In this document: positions 9,638 through 18,863 of the stretch, in pieces
Layout of the letters: each line of letters opens with the position of its first letter
How positions within the stretch are numbered: position 1 is the first letter of the stretch
Source: Vibrio sp. 10N.286.49.B1
GTDB taxonomy: Bacteria; Pseudomonadota; Gammaproteobacteria; Enterobacterales; Vibrionaceae
DNA: 64,000 nt
Assembly: GCF_002873335.1 (NCBI RefSeq)
Contig: NZ_MCUW01000089.1
Coordinates: 124,001 to 188,000, forward strand
Direction of reading: 5' to 3'
Notes under the pieces: generated by a model
Told to the model about the DNA's origin: nothing
Databases searched by the model: none
What the model saw: only the letters and a program-made list of their open reading frames with translations
Position numbers and translations under genes: made by a program

Positions 9638-10767
9638 TGGTTTACCTCTATTTGAAATCCTAACTGTGCCAAAGGTGCCAAATTACAATTAGCATCACCC
9701 TTGACTCGGACAGCGCCATATTCGCGTCTGTCCCAATAATGTTTACGCATATTATCAAAACCGTTGTCGTTGTGGATCTCACGACGAAAAACGGCGTCAT
9801 CCTTACGAACGTCGTAGATAATCTGCGTTAAGTTATGAAGCACCGCTTCATTCCACTCTCTACTGAGGGAAACTTCTGGAATCGGCGCTACTGGTAATAA
9901 TGCATCTGGATTGGCGCGAGCATCTAATTTCATAAACTCACAAAAACGATTAAAAATCATCGTCGTTCCGCGTGCTTTCCCTTCTAGACCATAGCCTGCG
10001 ATATGAGGGGTCGCAAACGTTAGCAAAGGTAGTAACTCAAAATCAACCTTTGGCTCGAATTCAAAGACATCGAGAACCGCGGTAAACCCATCATTTTTTT
10101 GCAAACGACGTTTGAGCGCTTGATTATCGACCACCGGTCCACGCGCCGCATTGATCAGTATTTGATCACCGCGAAACTGATTGAGCCGCTGTTCATTAAT
10201 CAGGTGATGCGTCGGAAAGGATCCATCTCTCGTAATGGGCGTGTGCGTTGTCACCACATCAGCCTGCTCAAGCAAAGTGTCTAGGTCAGTAAAAGTGCGA
10301 GTGTCCCCTTCTTGTTGCTTGATAGGGTCATTAATTAGTACACGTACGCCGATACCTTCGAGACATTGTTGAAGATAACTGCCTACTTGGCCACAACCAA
10401 CAATACCCACCGTCTTATCAAAGATAGAGAAACCTTGTTGCTGGCCAATCACCATTAAGCTGCTCATGACGTATTCCGCCACCCCAACTTTGTTGCAGCC
10501 AGGAGCCGCCGTGAAAAAGATATTCTTTTCGCTTAGCAGGGCTTGGTCGACATGGTCCATACCAGCTGTTGCGGTGCCAACAAACTTCAGTCGATTCGCT
10601 TTTTCAAGCAACGTCGCATTCACTTTGGTGATCGAGCGGATCATTAGTGCGTCAACATCAATCAAGTCGTCCGCTGTGAGCTCACGCCCTGGCATCGCTA
10701 CAACGTCACCAAGCTGTTGAAATAATTCAACAGCATAAGGCATCGCCTCATCGACAATAATCTTCAT
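9634..10767 (-). CDS. pdxB: 4-phosphoerythronate dehydrogenase PdxB
   Basis: A 377-residue NAD-dependent 2-hydroxyacid dehydrogenase of the DXP-dependent pyridoxal phosphate pathway. The Rossmann motif [11 protein letters not shown] lies at residues 120-130. Substrate and catalytic segments include [10 protein letters not shown], and the C-terminal extension (about 290-377) is typical of PdxB and absent from generic family members. It is upstream of asd on the same strand with a 4-base ATGA-type overlap. Confidence 0.94.
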   Translation of the reverse strand: MKIIVDEAMPYAVELFQQLGDVVAMPGRELTADDLIDVDALMIRSITKVNATLLEKANRLKFVGTATAGMDHVDQALLSEKNIFFTAAPGCNKVGVAEYVMSSLMVIGQQQGFSIFDKTVGIVGCGQVGSYLQQCLEGIGVRVLINDPIKQQEGDTRTFTDLDTLLEQADVVTTHTPITRDGSFPTHHLINEQRLNQFRGDQILINAARGPVVDNQALKRRLQKNDGFTAVLDVFEFEPKVDFELLPLLTFATPHIAGYGLEGKARGTTMIFNRFCEFMKLDARANPDALLPVAPIPEVSLSREWNEAVLHNLTQIIYDVRKDDAVFRREIHNDNGFDNMRKHYWDRREYGAVRVKGDANCNLAPLAQLGFQIEVNQ

Positions 10768-11147
10768 TACTTAGTTCCTGATGGGTACCTTTTCTAATAG
10801 GGGTGAATTGTGCAAGATAAACGTCAAGGTGTCGAGAAAGGTTTCACCGAAGAAAACGTGCGGCTCACCTATTAGGTACAAACAGCATTCGGTGATGCGA
10901 CTATCTACCCCTTACTTATGTTGCTAGAGAAGTACCTGCTGAGTGGACTTCTGGATAGTTTTCTTTTGTACAAAGAAAAATGCCCGTCCTAAAAAGGCCG
11001 GGCAATATCCAGAACAAAAGGATTTCGACCCGCTCTCCAGGGAGTCAAAACTTGCGTCTGCGACTGAGGTTAGTCAGTCAGCTCTGGAAACTTCTAAACT
11101 GAGCATCCAGATACCGAAGCTAGAAACTAGAAACTAGAAACTAGAAA
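10768..11147. other. Intergenic region between fabB and pdxB
   Basis: 380 bases with no convincing gene. It holds the probable fabB terminator at 10970-11004, a heptamer tandem repeat touching the fabB stop codon, and presumably the pdxB promoter at the low-coordinate end. A short open frame across 10943-11137 runs through the hairpin and the repeat and has no ribosome site, so it was not called. Confidence 0.7.
10970..11004 (-). terminator. Rho-independent terminator of fabB
   Basis: On the minus strand a GC-rich hairpin (TGCCCGGCC/GGACGGGCA, T-rich loop) is followed at once by TTTTTCTTTG. The strong stem and U-run make this a good terminator. It sits about 145 bases after the fabB stop codon. 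Confidence 0.8.
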
Positions 11148-11148
11148 C
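11121..11148. repeat. Heptamer tandem repeat (TAGAAAC)4
   Basis: Four perfect copies of TAGAAAC on the plus strand, ending exactly at the fabB stop codon. On the coding strand it reads as repeated GTTTCTA immediately after TAG. Every unit carries a TAG or CTAG, so the fabB frame stays closed. Confidence 0.95.
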
Positions 11149-12359
11149 TAAGCTTGGTATTTTTTAATCACTAAGGTTGCATTCGTGCCGCCAAAACCAA
11201 AGCTGTTTGACATCACTGTATTCAACTCTTGTTCGCGAGTTTCAGTCACAATGTCTAAGCCTTCAGCAGCGTCATCGAGAGTATCGACGTTGATGCTTGG
11301 GGCAATAAAGCTATGGTTAAGCATCAGCATTGAATAAATCGCTTCGTGCACACCAGCAGCGCCAAGCGCATGACCAGTCATGGCTTTTGTTGCTGAAATC
11401 GCAGGGCTGTTACCGGCAAACACTTCTTGAATCGCGCCAAGCTCTTTAACATCACCGACCGGTGTAGACGTACCGTGAGTATTCACGTAGTCAACACCAT
11501 CGACGTCTTGCATCGCCATCTTCATACAACGCACTGCGCCTTCACCTGATGGAGCGACCATGTCGTATCCATCCGATGTTGCACCGTAACCGACGACTTC
11601 ACCGTAGATCGTTGCGCCGCGAGCCAATGCATGCTCAAGCTCCTCAACAACAACCATACCGCCGCCACCAGAGATAACAAAACCATCACGGTTTGCATCG
11701 TAGGTACGTGATGCCTTCGTTGGGTCATCGTTGTACTTAGTAGACAAAGCGCCCATGGCGTCAAACATCATCGTTTGTGTCCAATCCAGCTCTTCACCGC
11801 CACCAGCAAAGACAATATCTTGTTTGCCTAGTTGAATCAGCTCCATCGCATGACCAATACAGTGTGCTGACGTCGCACATGCTGAGCTCATGGTGTAGTT
11901 AACGCCACGGATCTTAAATGGCGTAGCCAGACAAGCTGAAACCGTTGAAGACATCGTACGAGGTACCATGTATGGACCAACGCGCTTAACGCCTTTCTCA
12001 CGAATCGTATCAACTGCGATCGTTTGGTTAAGTGCAGAAGCACCACCAGAACCCGCAACTATACCAGTGCGATCATTTGAAACCTGTTCGTCTGACAATC
12101 CAGAATCGGCAATAGCCTGCTCCATTGAAAGATACGCGTACGCCGCCGCATCACCCATAAAACGCATTTTCTTACGGTCAATGTGCTCAGCAGGTTTAAT
12201 TTTCAGATCGCCCCAAACTTGAGAACGCAGGCCCATTTCTTTAAACTGCTCAGAGGCGTTAATACCAGAACGGCCTGCTTTTAGAGACGCTAAAACTTCT
12301 TCAACGTTGTTACCGATGCTCGAAACAATACCCATACCGGTAATTACGACTCGTTTCAT
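11148..12359 (-). CDS. fabB: 3-oxoacyl-ACP synthase I FabB
   Basis: A 403-residue condensing enzyme that elongates acyl-ACP with malonyl-ACP and is needed for unsaturated fatty acid synthesis. The catalytic triad is visible: Cys161 in [10 protein letters not shown], His in [12 protein letters not shown] and His in [10 protein letters not shown]. The FabB-type C-terminus ends [13 protein letters not shown]. It is divergent from mnmC, as in E. coli and vibrios. The ribosome site TAGGAATG lies before the ATG. Regulation by FadR or FabR is known in E. coli, but only a half-site was seen here. Confidence 0.95.
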   Translation of the reverse strand: MKRVVITGMGIVSSIGNNVEEVLASLKAGRSGINASEQFKEMGLRSQVWGDLKIKPAEHIDRKKMRFMGDAAAYAYLSMEQAIADSGLSDEQVSNDRTGIVAGSGGASALNQTIAVDTIREKGVKRVGPYMVPRTMSSTVSACLATPFKIRGVNYTMSSACATSAHCIGHAMELIQLGKQDIVFAGGGEELDWTQTMMFDAMGALSTKYNDDPTKASRTYDANRDGFVISGGGGMVVVEELEHALARGATIYGEVVGYGATSDGYDMVAPSGEGAVRCMKMAMQDVDGVDYVNTHGTSTPVGDVKELGAIQEVFAGNSPAISATKAMTGHALGAAGVHEAIYSMLMLNHSFIAPSINVDTLDDAAEGLDIVTETREQELNTVMSNSFGFGGTNATLVIKKYQA

Positions 12360-12483
12360 GTGACATTCCTATAAATTTCAAAACTGCTAAATAATAACGA
12401 AGTTACGGGATAAAAGTGGTCAGCTTTCCCATAAATTCGTACAATTCACATCAATTACTGCAACTGATGCCCCATAACTGTAG

Positions 12484-12513
12484 TTGTGATAACGACTATA
12501 CAATGGGTATAAC
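12484..12513 (+). promoter_or_regulatory. Possible sigma-70 promoter of mnmC
   Basis: TTGTGA at 12484 and TATAAC at 12508 are separated by 18 bases and lie about 20 bases before the mnmC ATG. It is called from consensus similarity only. The same 174-base gap must hold the divergent fabB promoter. Confidence 0.35.
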
Positions 12514-12533
12514 ACAAGTTAAGTGTCAATATT

Positions 12534-14582
12534 ATGACTTCTATCACTCACGCTCAACTCGATTGGAACGAAGCTGGTACGCCCGTTTCAGACCAATTTG
12601 ACGACGTTTACTTCTCTAACGTAAACGGACTCGAAGAAACACGCTATGTTTTTTTGGAAAAAAACAGCCTTCCTCAACGCTGGCACGACATAGAAGATCG
12701 ACGCTTTGTCATTGCCGAAACAGGTTTTGGTACTGGGTTGAACTTTCTTGCTGCTTGGCAACAGTTTGAGGCATTTCGCTTACAGCACCCGGACGCCGCG
12801 CTAAAAGAACTGCATTTTATTAGCTTTGAAAAATACCCGCTAACCAAAGTAGATCTCGCGAAAGCACACAAAGCTTGGCCTGAACTAGAGACATTTGCCA
12901 AACAGCTGCAAGCGCACTATCCCATAGCCGTGCCTGAATGTCATCGAATAGTCCTCGCTGACGGTATGATTACCTTGGACCTTTGGTTTGGTGACATCAA
13001 AGATTGCATGCCATTAGTGCCAACACCAGAACAAGGTGTGGTCGATTGCTGGTTTTTAGACGGCTTCGCGCCAAGCAAAAATCCAGAAATGTGGAACCAA
13101 ACCCTATTTAACGGCATGGTCAAACTCGCGAAGCAAGACGCAACCTGCGCAACGTTTACTGCTGCAGGGTTTGTACGTCGTGGTCTCAATGAGGCTGGTT
13201 TCAGTATGAAGAAGGTAAAAGGGTTTGGCACCAAGCGAGAGATGATTGCAGGTAAACTTGAACACAAACAGCCTTACAGCAACTTTGACCCATTTTACCA
13301 ACGCACGACACCAGAAAAAATTGGCAACATTGCTATTATCGGCGGAGGCATTGCCAGCGCCAGCCTAATCACCGCCCTCTCAAGGCGCGGTATCGCCTCA
13401 ACCCTATTTTGTAAAGACGCACAAGCGGCTGAAGGCGCATCAGGAAACCGTCAAGGCGCGGTGTATCCGCTCCTCAATGGTGAACACAAAGGGGTATCGA
13501 GAGTCTTCGCACCTTCCTTCTTGTATGCAAGGCAATTTGCAGAACAAGCCACCGCATTATTTCCATTTGATCATGATTGGTGCGGCGTCACGCAACTAAT
13601 GTGGGATGAGAAATCTGACATCAAACTCAACAAAATGCTCAATGGGCAGTTTCCTAGACAGCTTGTTCATGGACTATGTGCACAGGAAACCAGCCAGACA
13701 TTAGGCTTGGCGTCTCCATTTGCGAGCGTTAGCTACCCGCTAGGTGGATGGTTATGCCCTGCACAACTCACGCAAGGCCTTATAAACAAAGCAGAGGAAA
13801 ATCAATTACTCAATTGTCACTTTTCCACCAATGTGACCGCAATTAAACCACTAACGAATCACCAATGGTCCATTGAAACTGCCGCAACAGACTCAGCAGA
13901 AGCACATTCGAAAGCCGTCAATCACCAAGCACAACACAACACGGCGTTTGACCTTGTTATCATTGCTAATGGCCATGAATTTGCGCAACTAGAGCAAACT
14001 GAGCATTTACATTTATCAGCAGTGAAAGGACAAGTCAGTCATATCTCCACTACGAACTCATTATCACAACTAAAAACCGTACTGTGCTATGACGGCTATT
14101 TAACGCCCAGTAATCCTGCAACCAATACCCACTGCATTGGTGCGAGTTACGATAAAGATAACGTCAATCACGATTTTGATGCCAGTGCTCAGTTTGACAA
14201 CCAAGATAAAATAAAACGCTGCCTTCCCGATACGGCCTGGGTTAACGACATTGATACCTCAGGCAATCAAGCACGCCAAGGCGTAAGAAGCGTCAGTCGT
14301 GACCACTTACCATTCGTCGGGCAAGTCACGGATTTTGAGGCCCTTGAAACACTACACGCTCACTCACCCAAGACAATAAAAGCCGTACCTGAACATCACA
14401 ATTTGTTTTGCATGTTAGGACTAGGCTCTCGCGGTTTAAGCTCTGCACCTCTTGTCGCCGAGATGTTGATCTCACAGATCTGTGGCGATCCACTTCCGCT
14501 CCCGGTTGATTTGTTATCCGGTATGCACCCAAGTCGAACCTGGATTCGTCGAATTAAAAAATCACGACCTTTGTTTGGATAA
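12534..14582 (+). CDS. mnmC: Bifunctional tRNA mnm5s2U34 biosynthesis protein MnmC
   Basis: A 682-residue two-domain enzyme that completes 5-methylaminomethyl-2-thiouridine at the wobble position. The N-terminal SAM-dependent methyltransferase half (MnmC2) carries [11 protein letters not shown] near residue 62 and [18 protein letters not shown] near 170. The C-terminal FAD-dependent oxidoreductase half (MnmC1) starts at about 262 with [13 protein letters not shown] and ends with a [12 protein letters not shown] segment. Length and domain order are normal. It is divergent from fabB, the standard gammaproteobacterial arrangement. No strong Shine-Dalgarno is seen before the ATG. Confidence 0.95.
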   Translation: MTSITHAQLDWNEAGTPVSDQFDDVYFSNVNGLEETRYVFLEKNSLPQRWHDIEDRRFVIAETGFGTGLNFLAAWQQFEAFRLQHPDAALKELHFISFEKYPLTKVDLAKAHKAWPELETFAKQLQAHYPIAVPECHRIVLADGMITLDLWFGDIKDCMPLVPTPEQGVVDCWFLDGFAPSKNPEMWNQTLFNGMVKLAKQDATCATFTAAGFVRRGLNEAGFSMKKVKGFGTKREMIAGKLEHKQPYSNFDPFYQRTTPEKIGNIAIIGGGIASASLITALSRRGIASTLFCKDAQAAEGASGNRQGAVYPLLNGEHKGVSRVFAPSFLYARQFAEQATALFPFDHDWCGVTQLMWDEKSDIKLNKMLNGQFPRQLVHGLCAQETSQTLGLASPFASVSYPLGGWLCPAQLTQGLINKAEENQLLNCHFSTNVTAIKPLTNHQWSIETAATDSAEAHSKAVNHQAQHNTAFDLVIIANGHEFAQLEQTEHLHLSAVKGQVSHISTTNSLSQLKTVLCYDGYLTPSNPATNTHCIGASYDKDNVNHDFDASAQFDNQDKIKRCLPDTAWVNDIDTSGNQARQGVRSVSRDHLPFVGQVTDFEALETLHAHSPKTIKAVPEHHNLFCMLGLGSRGLSSAPLVAEMLISQICGDPLPLPVDLLSGMHPSRTWIRRIKKSRPLFG

Positions 14583-14906
14583 CGAGTCACCAATTATCAT
14601 TAGCTCTTAAATCAGGCTCCATTTACTCTCATATGAGGAGGCGAAAGCCTAACGCCTCCTTCATTACTTCATGTACCCATGACTATATTTTCTAAGTCGT
14701 CCACTGTCCCTTTGTTTGTTTGCTTAACCGCTGTCTCCGGTGTCCTGTCTTACATTTGAGCCGGATCTCTCCGGTTTCAGCACTCTTACAATAGAGATTA
14801 CGTGTTAGAACTGAGACAAGCTGTGAACCACAAAGGATAGTTAACTGCTTGCATAGACAGTCGTGTAAACAGCTCCCATACTGCAAAAAAGCATAAGGAG
14901 AGCAGC
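14583..14906. other. Intergenic region after mnmC
   Basis: 324 bases without a convincing gene. It contains a hairpin that can end the mnmC transcript at 14637-14661 and the ribosome site of the next gene (AAGGAGAG). No RNA gene or repeat was recognised. Confidence 0.6.
14637..14661 (+). terminator. Possible terminator of mnmC
   Basis: A 7-bp GC-rich stem GGAGGCG/CGCCTCC with a 9-base loop, 55 bases after the mnmC stop codon. The following sequence is TTCATTACTTC, only moderately T-rich. Confidence 0.5.
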
Positions 14907-15980
14907 ATGAAATGGACGCAACAATTCTTCATATATTGCTTGCTGTGGACCGCGACAGTGGATGCAGATGTGAACCCAGCGTCGGACTCGACACCCTATG
15001 TCCTGTTTGTAAACCCCGGATACGAAGACGACAGTTTTTGGTATAACGTGATCAATTACGCACAAGCGGCAGCGACGGACCTCAATATCAATCTTGAGGT
15101 CGTCCATGGCGACCGTAGCCCACTCCTTGCTCAACAACGCCTTAGTCAAAAAATATCTCAAGGGGCCACGCCGGACTACATAATCTTAGTCAATGAAGCT
15201 CAAACGGGAAGGAAGCTACTTGAATCGTTGACTGATGTTTCCTCACACGCTTTGTTTGTCCTCAACAACCTCAATCCAACCGATTTAGTTGAGGTGCAAT
15301 TGGATCCTCATTGGCAACAACACTTGTTACCCGGTGTGTTTGCAAATAATTTTCGTATTGGCTACCTCACGGCTAAAGCGCTTTACGACAAGGGGGAGCA
15401 ACGCGGTGGTGATGTATTGCTCTTTTCTAGCGACACCACGCCTGCCTCAACGATGAGAGAAGCTGGGGCGGTCTCTTTTTTTACACAAATTGATGACCTA
15501 AACGTTGTCCAGCACACCTACGCTAAATGGGACGAAAACACCGCTTATGGCGAAGCAAAACGACTCTTATTGTTGCACCCTACTATTCGCTATGTATGGA
15601 CAGCGAATGATCAGATGGCTTTTGGCATCCAACGAGCATTAGATGAGAGAGAAGAAACAATCGCCGATCGAGATGATGTGTTAATCAGTACCATCAATAC
15701 TTCTGAAAAAGTGCTCACTCAGCTCAAAGAAGGTCAAATAGCAGTGCTGGGCGGCGGTGATTTTACCGCTCTGGGGCTAGCATTGATTAAGATATATCAT
15801 CACAAAAACGGCGTTGAGTGGCCACAGCGCACAAGATTCACCCTCTTTAATTTGATAGATGAACCCTCAGCTTTATATACCGATTTATATGAGAAGCGAT
15901 GGGCGGAAATCGACTTTAAAGGCATCGACCTCAACAATAACCCTGTAAATCCTTTCATTCAGATTTCAATTGATCAATAA
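14907..15980 (+). CDS. Periplasmic sugar-binding-like protein (Peripla_BP family), orphan
   Basis: A 357-residue secreted protein. The N-terminus MKWTQQFFIYCLLWTATVDA looks like a signal peptide. The body is a LacI/ribose-type binding fold: YVLFVNPGYEDDSFWYNVI at the start, DYIILVNEAQTG in the first lobe, VWTANDQMAFGIQRALDE near residue 235 and VLGGGDFTALGLALI near 285. No ABC ATPase, permease or sensor kinase is adjacent, so it is not an ordinary transporter component. Stand-alone members of this fold can act as periplasmic sensors for histidine kinases or GGDEF proteins (TorT or LuxP style); that role is inference. A good AAGGAGAG ribosome site precedes the ATG. It lies 172 bases before the next gene. 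Confidence 0.75.
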   Translation: MKWTQQFFIYCLLWTATVDADVNPASDSTPYVLFVNPGYEDDSFWYNVINYAQAAATDLNINLEVVHGDRSPLLAQQRLSQKISQGATPDYIILVNEAQTGRKLLESLTDVSSHALFVLNNLNPTDLVEVQLDPHWQQHLLPGVFANNFRIGYLTAKALYDKGEQRGGDVLLFSSDTTPASTMREAGAVSFFTQIDDLNVVQHTYAKWDENTAYGEAKRLLLLHPTIRYVWTANDQMAFGIQRALDEREETIADRDDVLISTINTSEKVLTQLKEGQIAVLGGGDFTALGLALIKIYHHKNGVEWPQRTRFTLFNLIDEPSALYTDLYEKRWAEIDFKGIDLNNNPVNPFIQISIDQ

Positions 15981-16152
15981 AAATGCGCTTTTTTGTAAAC
16001 TTTTATTGGCAAGTGGCGTGAAATGGTAAACATGACCGTTATTTAATGGCATGATCGCCGCCGCGATATTTTATCGCCACCCTGACAAGACGAGTCGAAG
16101 CAAACTCCATATTGCTTGGCTCTATTTTTTACCCTTCACATTTTGGTTTTCT

Positions 16153-17226
16153 ATGAAATTTGCTTTTTTGCTCTTTAGTTTACTGTTTGCTTCACTGCAA
16201 CCCAGTTTTGCCTCAACCGACACCGTACCGGTAGGGCTAAGACCATGTTGCGCCTTTGGAACAGGCCTAAAAGCAGAACTCGGCAGCGTCCCTGTGCCTT
16301 TTTTCTCGATCAACAACGTCCTTGATATCGAAGACATCGATGCCCACGAGTTTAATGACGGCTCCTCGAGTGTCGTCGGCAGTTTATTCGGCGCATCAAA
16401 AGAATCGAACGGTCTGATTTTTTCTAACAAGGGCGGATTTATCGATACCGCACACGTTCGTGACACTGCTGACTTCACCTTCTATCTCTATCATTCAATA
16501 AAAAACCGCGATAGCGATACACTGTCTATTGAATTAACCGAAGAGCTTCGCGAGCGTCGTATTGAACTGACCAACTTGGGCCAATTAGATTCCAAAAACC
16601 ACGAAGAAGCCAAACTGGCCGCAGTATTGGCCTTTCGTTTAGCGCAATGGCACGAGATTGCTCAATGGTACGGGCTCGTTTCAGTTGGGGGTTTCAAAGA
16701 ATATCCCTCTGCGTTTTCCCCAGAAGATTTGTACTCCAACATGCTGGGCGCGCATATCGCTTTAGAGATGATAAAAATCAATCCGAACATCACACAGAAG
16801 AAATTTGTCATTCTTTTTCCTCAGTACTTTCGTAAACATTTGAAACGACTTGATGCTCAAGACAAAGACACCACCATTGACCGCTTTAAGGCGATTGATG
16901 GTATCTGGTGGGACAGTAGCAAACGCCTACCTGACAAATGGGTGGTGAAAACACGTGATTATCATTTCAGTCTTGATTTAGTCCCGAACGGCGTGAGTGA
17001 CGGTACGCCATCTTCACTCAGTGCTTATGCGCACTTAGAAGAATTCGGACAGTTTCAATTGGTAAAAGCTGACAACATCAAATCGTTTGATATACTGCCC
17101 GACGCTTTGAAATCAAAAGAAATATGGACATTCGAGGATTTTCAAACGCTCGCTAACATCGCCAAAGCCGAAGATGATAAGCACACTAACAATCGCAATG
17201 ACGCATTATCAATGAAGTTGAATTAA
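16153..17226 (+). CDS. Exported protein of unknown function, DUF4056-like
   Basis: A 357-residue protein from the chosen start, which gives a clean signal peptide (MKFAFLLFSLLFASLQPSFA). The frame is open upstream to an ATG at 16051, but those 34 residues add a second hydrophobic stretch and have no better ribosome site. The mature protein begins near VGLRPCCAFGTGLKAELG, followed by PVPFFSINNV and a central region with AFRLAQWHEIAQWYG; from memory this resembles DUF4056 proteins. No catalytic motif with a known activity was recognised. It ends 4 bases before dgkA, so the two may be co-transcribed. Confidence 0.7.
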   Translation: MKFAFLLFSLLFASLQPSFASTDTVPVGLRPCCAFGTGLKAELGSVPVPFFSINNVLDIEDIDAHEFNDGSSSVVGSLFGASKESNGLIFSNKGGFIDTAHVRDTADFTFYLYHSIKNRDSDTLSIELTEELRERRIELTNLGQLDSKNHEEAKLAAVLAFRLAQWHEIAQWYGLVSVGGFKEYPSAFSPEDLYSNMLGAHIALEMIKINPNITQKKFVILFPQYFRKHLKRLDAQDKDTTIDRFKAIDGIWWDSSKRLPDKWVVKTRDYHFSLDLVPNGVSDGTPSSLSAYAHLEEFGQFQLVKADNIKSFDILPDALKSKEIWTFEDFQTLANIAKAEDDKHTNNRNDALSMKLN

Positions 17227-17230
17227 CGCT

Positions 17231-17608
17231 ATGACTGACATGCAAAAAAATACCGGTATCAAACGTATACTTCTCGCCACTAAATACTCTTGGTTTGGGT
17301 TGATGGCGGCTTGGAAACACGAAGCAGCGTTTCGACAAGAGATGGTCGGTCTTTTAGCGGCAGTAGCAATAGCCTTTGTACTTGATATCACTCTCATTGA
17401 AAAAGCGGCACTCATTGGCAGCGTACTCTTTGTCATTACGGTGGAGTTGATGAATTCAGCGGTTGAAGCGGTTGTGGACAGAATTGGCTTGGATCGCCAT
17501 GAGTTGTCTGGTCGAGCCAAAGATCTAGGCTCTGCTGCCGTATTTGTTGCTATTGGATTCGCCCTACTCATTTGGGCCAGTGTATTGTGGACTCACTTTG
17601 TACGATAA
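17231..17608 (+). CDS. dgkA: Diacylglycerol kinase DgkA
   Basis: A 125-residue inner-membrane kinase with three transmembrane helices that phosphorylates diacylglycerol released by periplasmic glucan and lipopolysaccharide modification. The N-terminal amphipathic part has AAWKHEAAFRQE. The family signature VELMNSAVEAVVDRIG lies at about residues 76-91, with conserved Glu and Asn of the active site, followed by HELSGRAKDLGSAAVF. Length is normal. It follows the DUF4056-like gene by 4 bases. Confidence 0.95.
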   Translation: MTDMQKNTGIKRILLATKYSWFGLMAAWKHEAAFRQEMVGLLAAVAIAFVLDITLIEKAALIGSVLFVITVELMNSAVEAVVDRIGLDRHELSGRAKDLGSAAVFVAIGFALLIWASVLWTHFVR

Positions 17609-17664
17609 AAAACGGCAACAAAACACGTAAGTGACTCTGTATTGAATCGTGCTTCTAATATGAA

Positions 17665-17696
17665 AAAGGTCTGCTCATAGTGAGTAGACCTTTTTT
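17665..17696 (+). terminator. Rho-independent terminator of dgkA
   Basis: A 13-bp stem AAAGGTCTGCTCA/TGAGTAGACCTTT (one wobble, 3-base TAG loop) followed by TTTTTT. It lies between dgkA and the convergent mngR gene and, with A residues on the other side, could work in both directions. Confidence 0.85.
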
Positions 17697-17805
17697 GAAT
17701 GGATGTGGTGGAAAGCGATGCGCAACAATGATTATTCGAACCAAATATTCATATCAACAGGCGACATTAAATAACTCGGAAGCACCGTTCAATCAACCTC
17801 ACCAC

Positions 17806-18525
17806 CTACGATTTCTGACGCTTGGCAACGAGTGTAAATTTGTAATCACTCGATTTAAAATAATTCCGGCTGTATTCAAAGACCGTATCATCATGTAGGT
17901 GACCACGCGTTCGCTTCTCTATGATAGGTTCGCCTAGCTCAATACCCAACAAATCAGCAATATCTTTCGGTGGAAGAACTGGAATAATTTCTTGCTCACT
18001 CCGATCAATCACCAAGCCTTTCTTATTTTCTATGAAATCATACTTAGAAGCCTGCATCACTTGGTAGGTCAGATCTGGGAACATCTCGGTCGGCATCCAG
18101 GTTTCTTCCACTGTGATAGGGTTTTCATCCAGAAAACGAACACGTTTAATGTAAAAAACTTGGTCACCCTCAGACAAATTTAAATGCTCTGCCATCGTTA
18201 ACGACGCAGACTGAACCTCAAATGCCAATACATCACTATGTGTCACGCCTTCTAGATGCGCCCATTTCTCTGCAAAACTGCTTTGTTGATAAATATCGTA
18301 GTTCACTTTGCTTTCTTTCACGTACGTTCCGCTGCCCTGCACGCTTTCTAACTCTTCGTTTTCTACCAATAATTTCAAGGCTTGCCTAACGGTGACACGA
18401 CTGACAGAAAATTCTTCGCGCAACTGGGCTTCTGTTGGCAAAGCTTCACCAACTTTGTATTCTCCAATACTAATTTTTTCTCGAATAGCATCGGCTATTT
18501 TTCGATACATTGGCAAACGAGCCAT
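17806..18525 (-). CDS. mngR: GntR-family repressor MngR of mannosylglycerate genes
   Basis: A 239-residue regulator with an N-terminal winged helix-turn-helix (LPTEAQLREEFSVSRVTVRQ) and a C-terminal UTRA ligand-binding domain (ETWMPTEMFPDLTYQVM, VIDRSEQEIIPVLPP, FEYSRNYFKSSDYKFTLVA). It closely resembles E. coli MngR (FarR). The start at 18525 is chosen because GAAGAGG precedes the ATG at good spacing; the frame extends 24 codons further without a ribosome site. It is divergent from mngA, so it probably represses mngAB and perhaps itself until the substrate or its phosphate is present. Confidence 0.9.
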   Translation of the reverse strand: MARLPMYRKIADAIREKISIGEYKVGEALPTEAQLREEFSVSRVTVRQALKLLVENEELESVQGSGTYVKESKVNYDIYQQSSFAEKWAHLEGVTHSDVLAFEVQSASLTMAEHLNLSEGDQVFYIKRVRFLDENPITVEETWMPTEMFPDLTYQVMQASKYDFIENKKGLVIDRSEQEIIPVLPPKDIADLLGIELGEPIIEKRTRGHLHDDTVFEYSRNYFKSSDYKFTLVAKRQKS

Positions 18526-18678
18526 TTTAACCTCTTCAAAATAATACACAGGAGCGCAGCATAGCCTGCGCGGCTTTAATTCCGAGGAAATAATCAACCA
18601 CCTGGATTCTCGGTCGTCTCTTTGTGTGCTGAACTACACTTACTCACTAAGGTACCCTCATAACCTACATGATACGAG

Positions 18679-18696
18679 TTGTCTTATGTATGACAA
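18679..18696. promoter_or_regulatory. Candidate MngR operator (18-bp palindrome)
   Basis: TTGTCTTATGTATGACAA is a palindrome with one mismatched pair. It lies in the 338-base gap between mngR and mngA, the expected place for a GntR-type repressor site. The assignment to MngR comes from position and symmetry only. Confidence 0.5.
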
Positions 18697-18863
18697 GTAT
18701 TTGTTTGCACCAAATTAAAATTAAACAATACAAATAATACAACATTAATACATATATTAATTCAAATTCGATCTTGATCACGGAATATTTGTATCTAAAA
18801 GGTATTATTCAATCATTGTTGAATGACACAGCAATATTGGAATGTGACAACGGGACAAAGATT

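Noticed and set aside
10943..11137. 64-codon plus-strand frame downstream of fabB
   Set aside because: It runs through the fabB terminator hairpin and the heptamer repeat, and shows no ribosome site or recognisable protein.
12412..12427. Possible FadR site upstream of fabB
   Set aside because: Only one half resembles the FadR consensus (CTGACCACTT on the minus strand); the other half does not match, so it is too weak to call.
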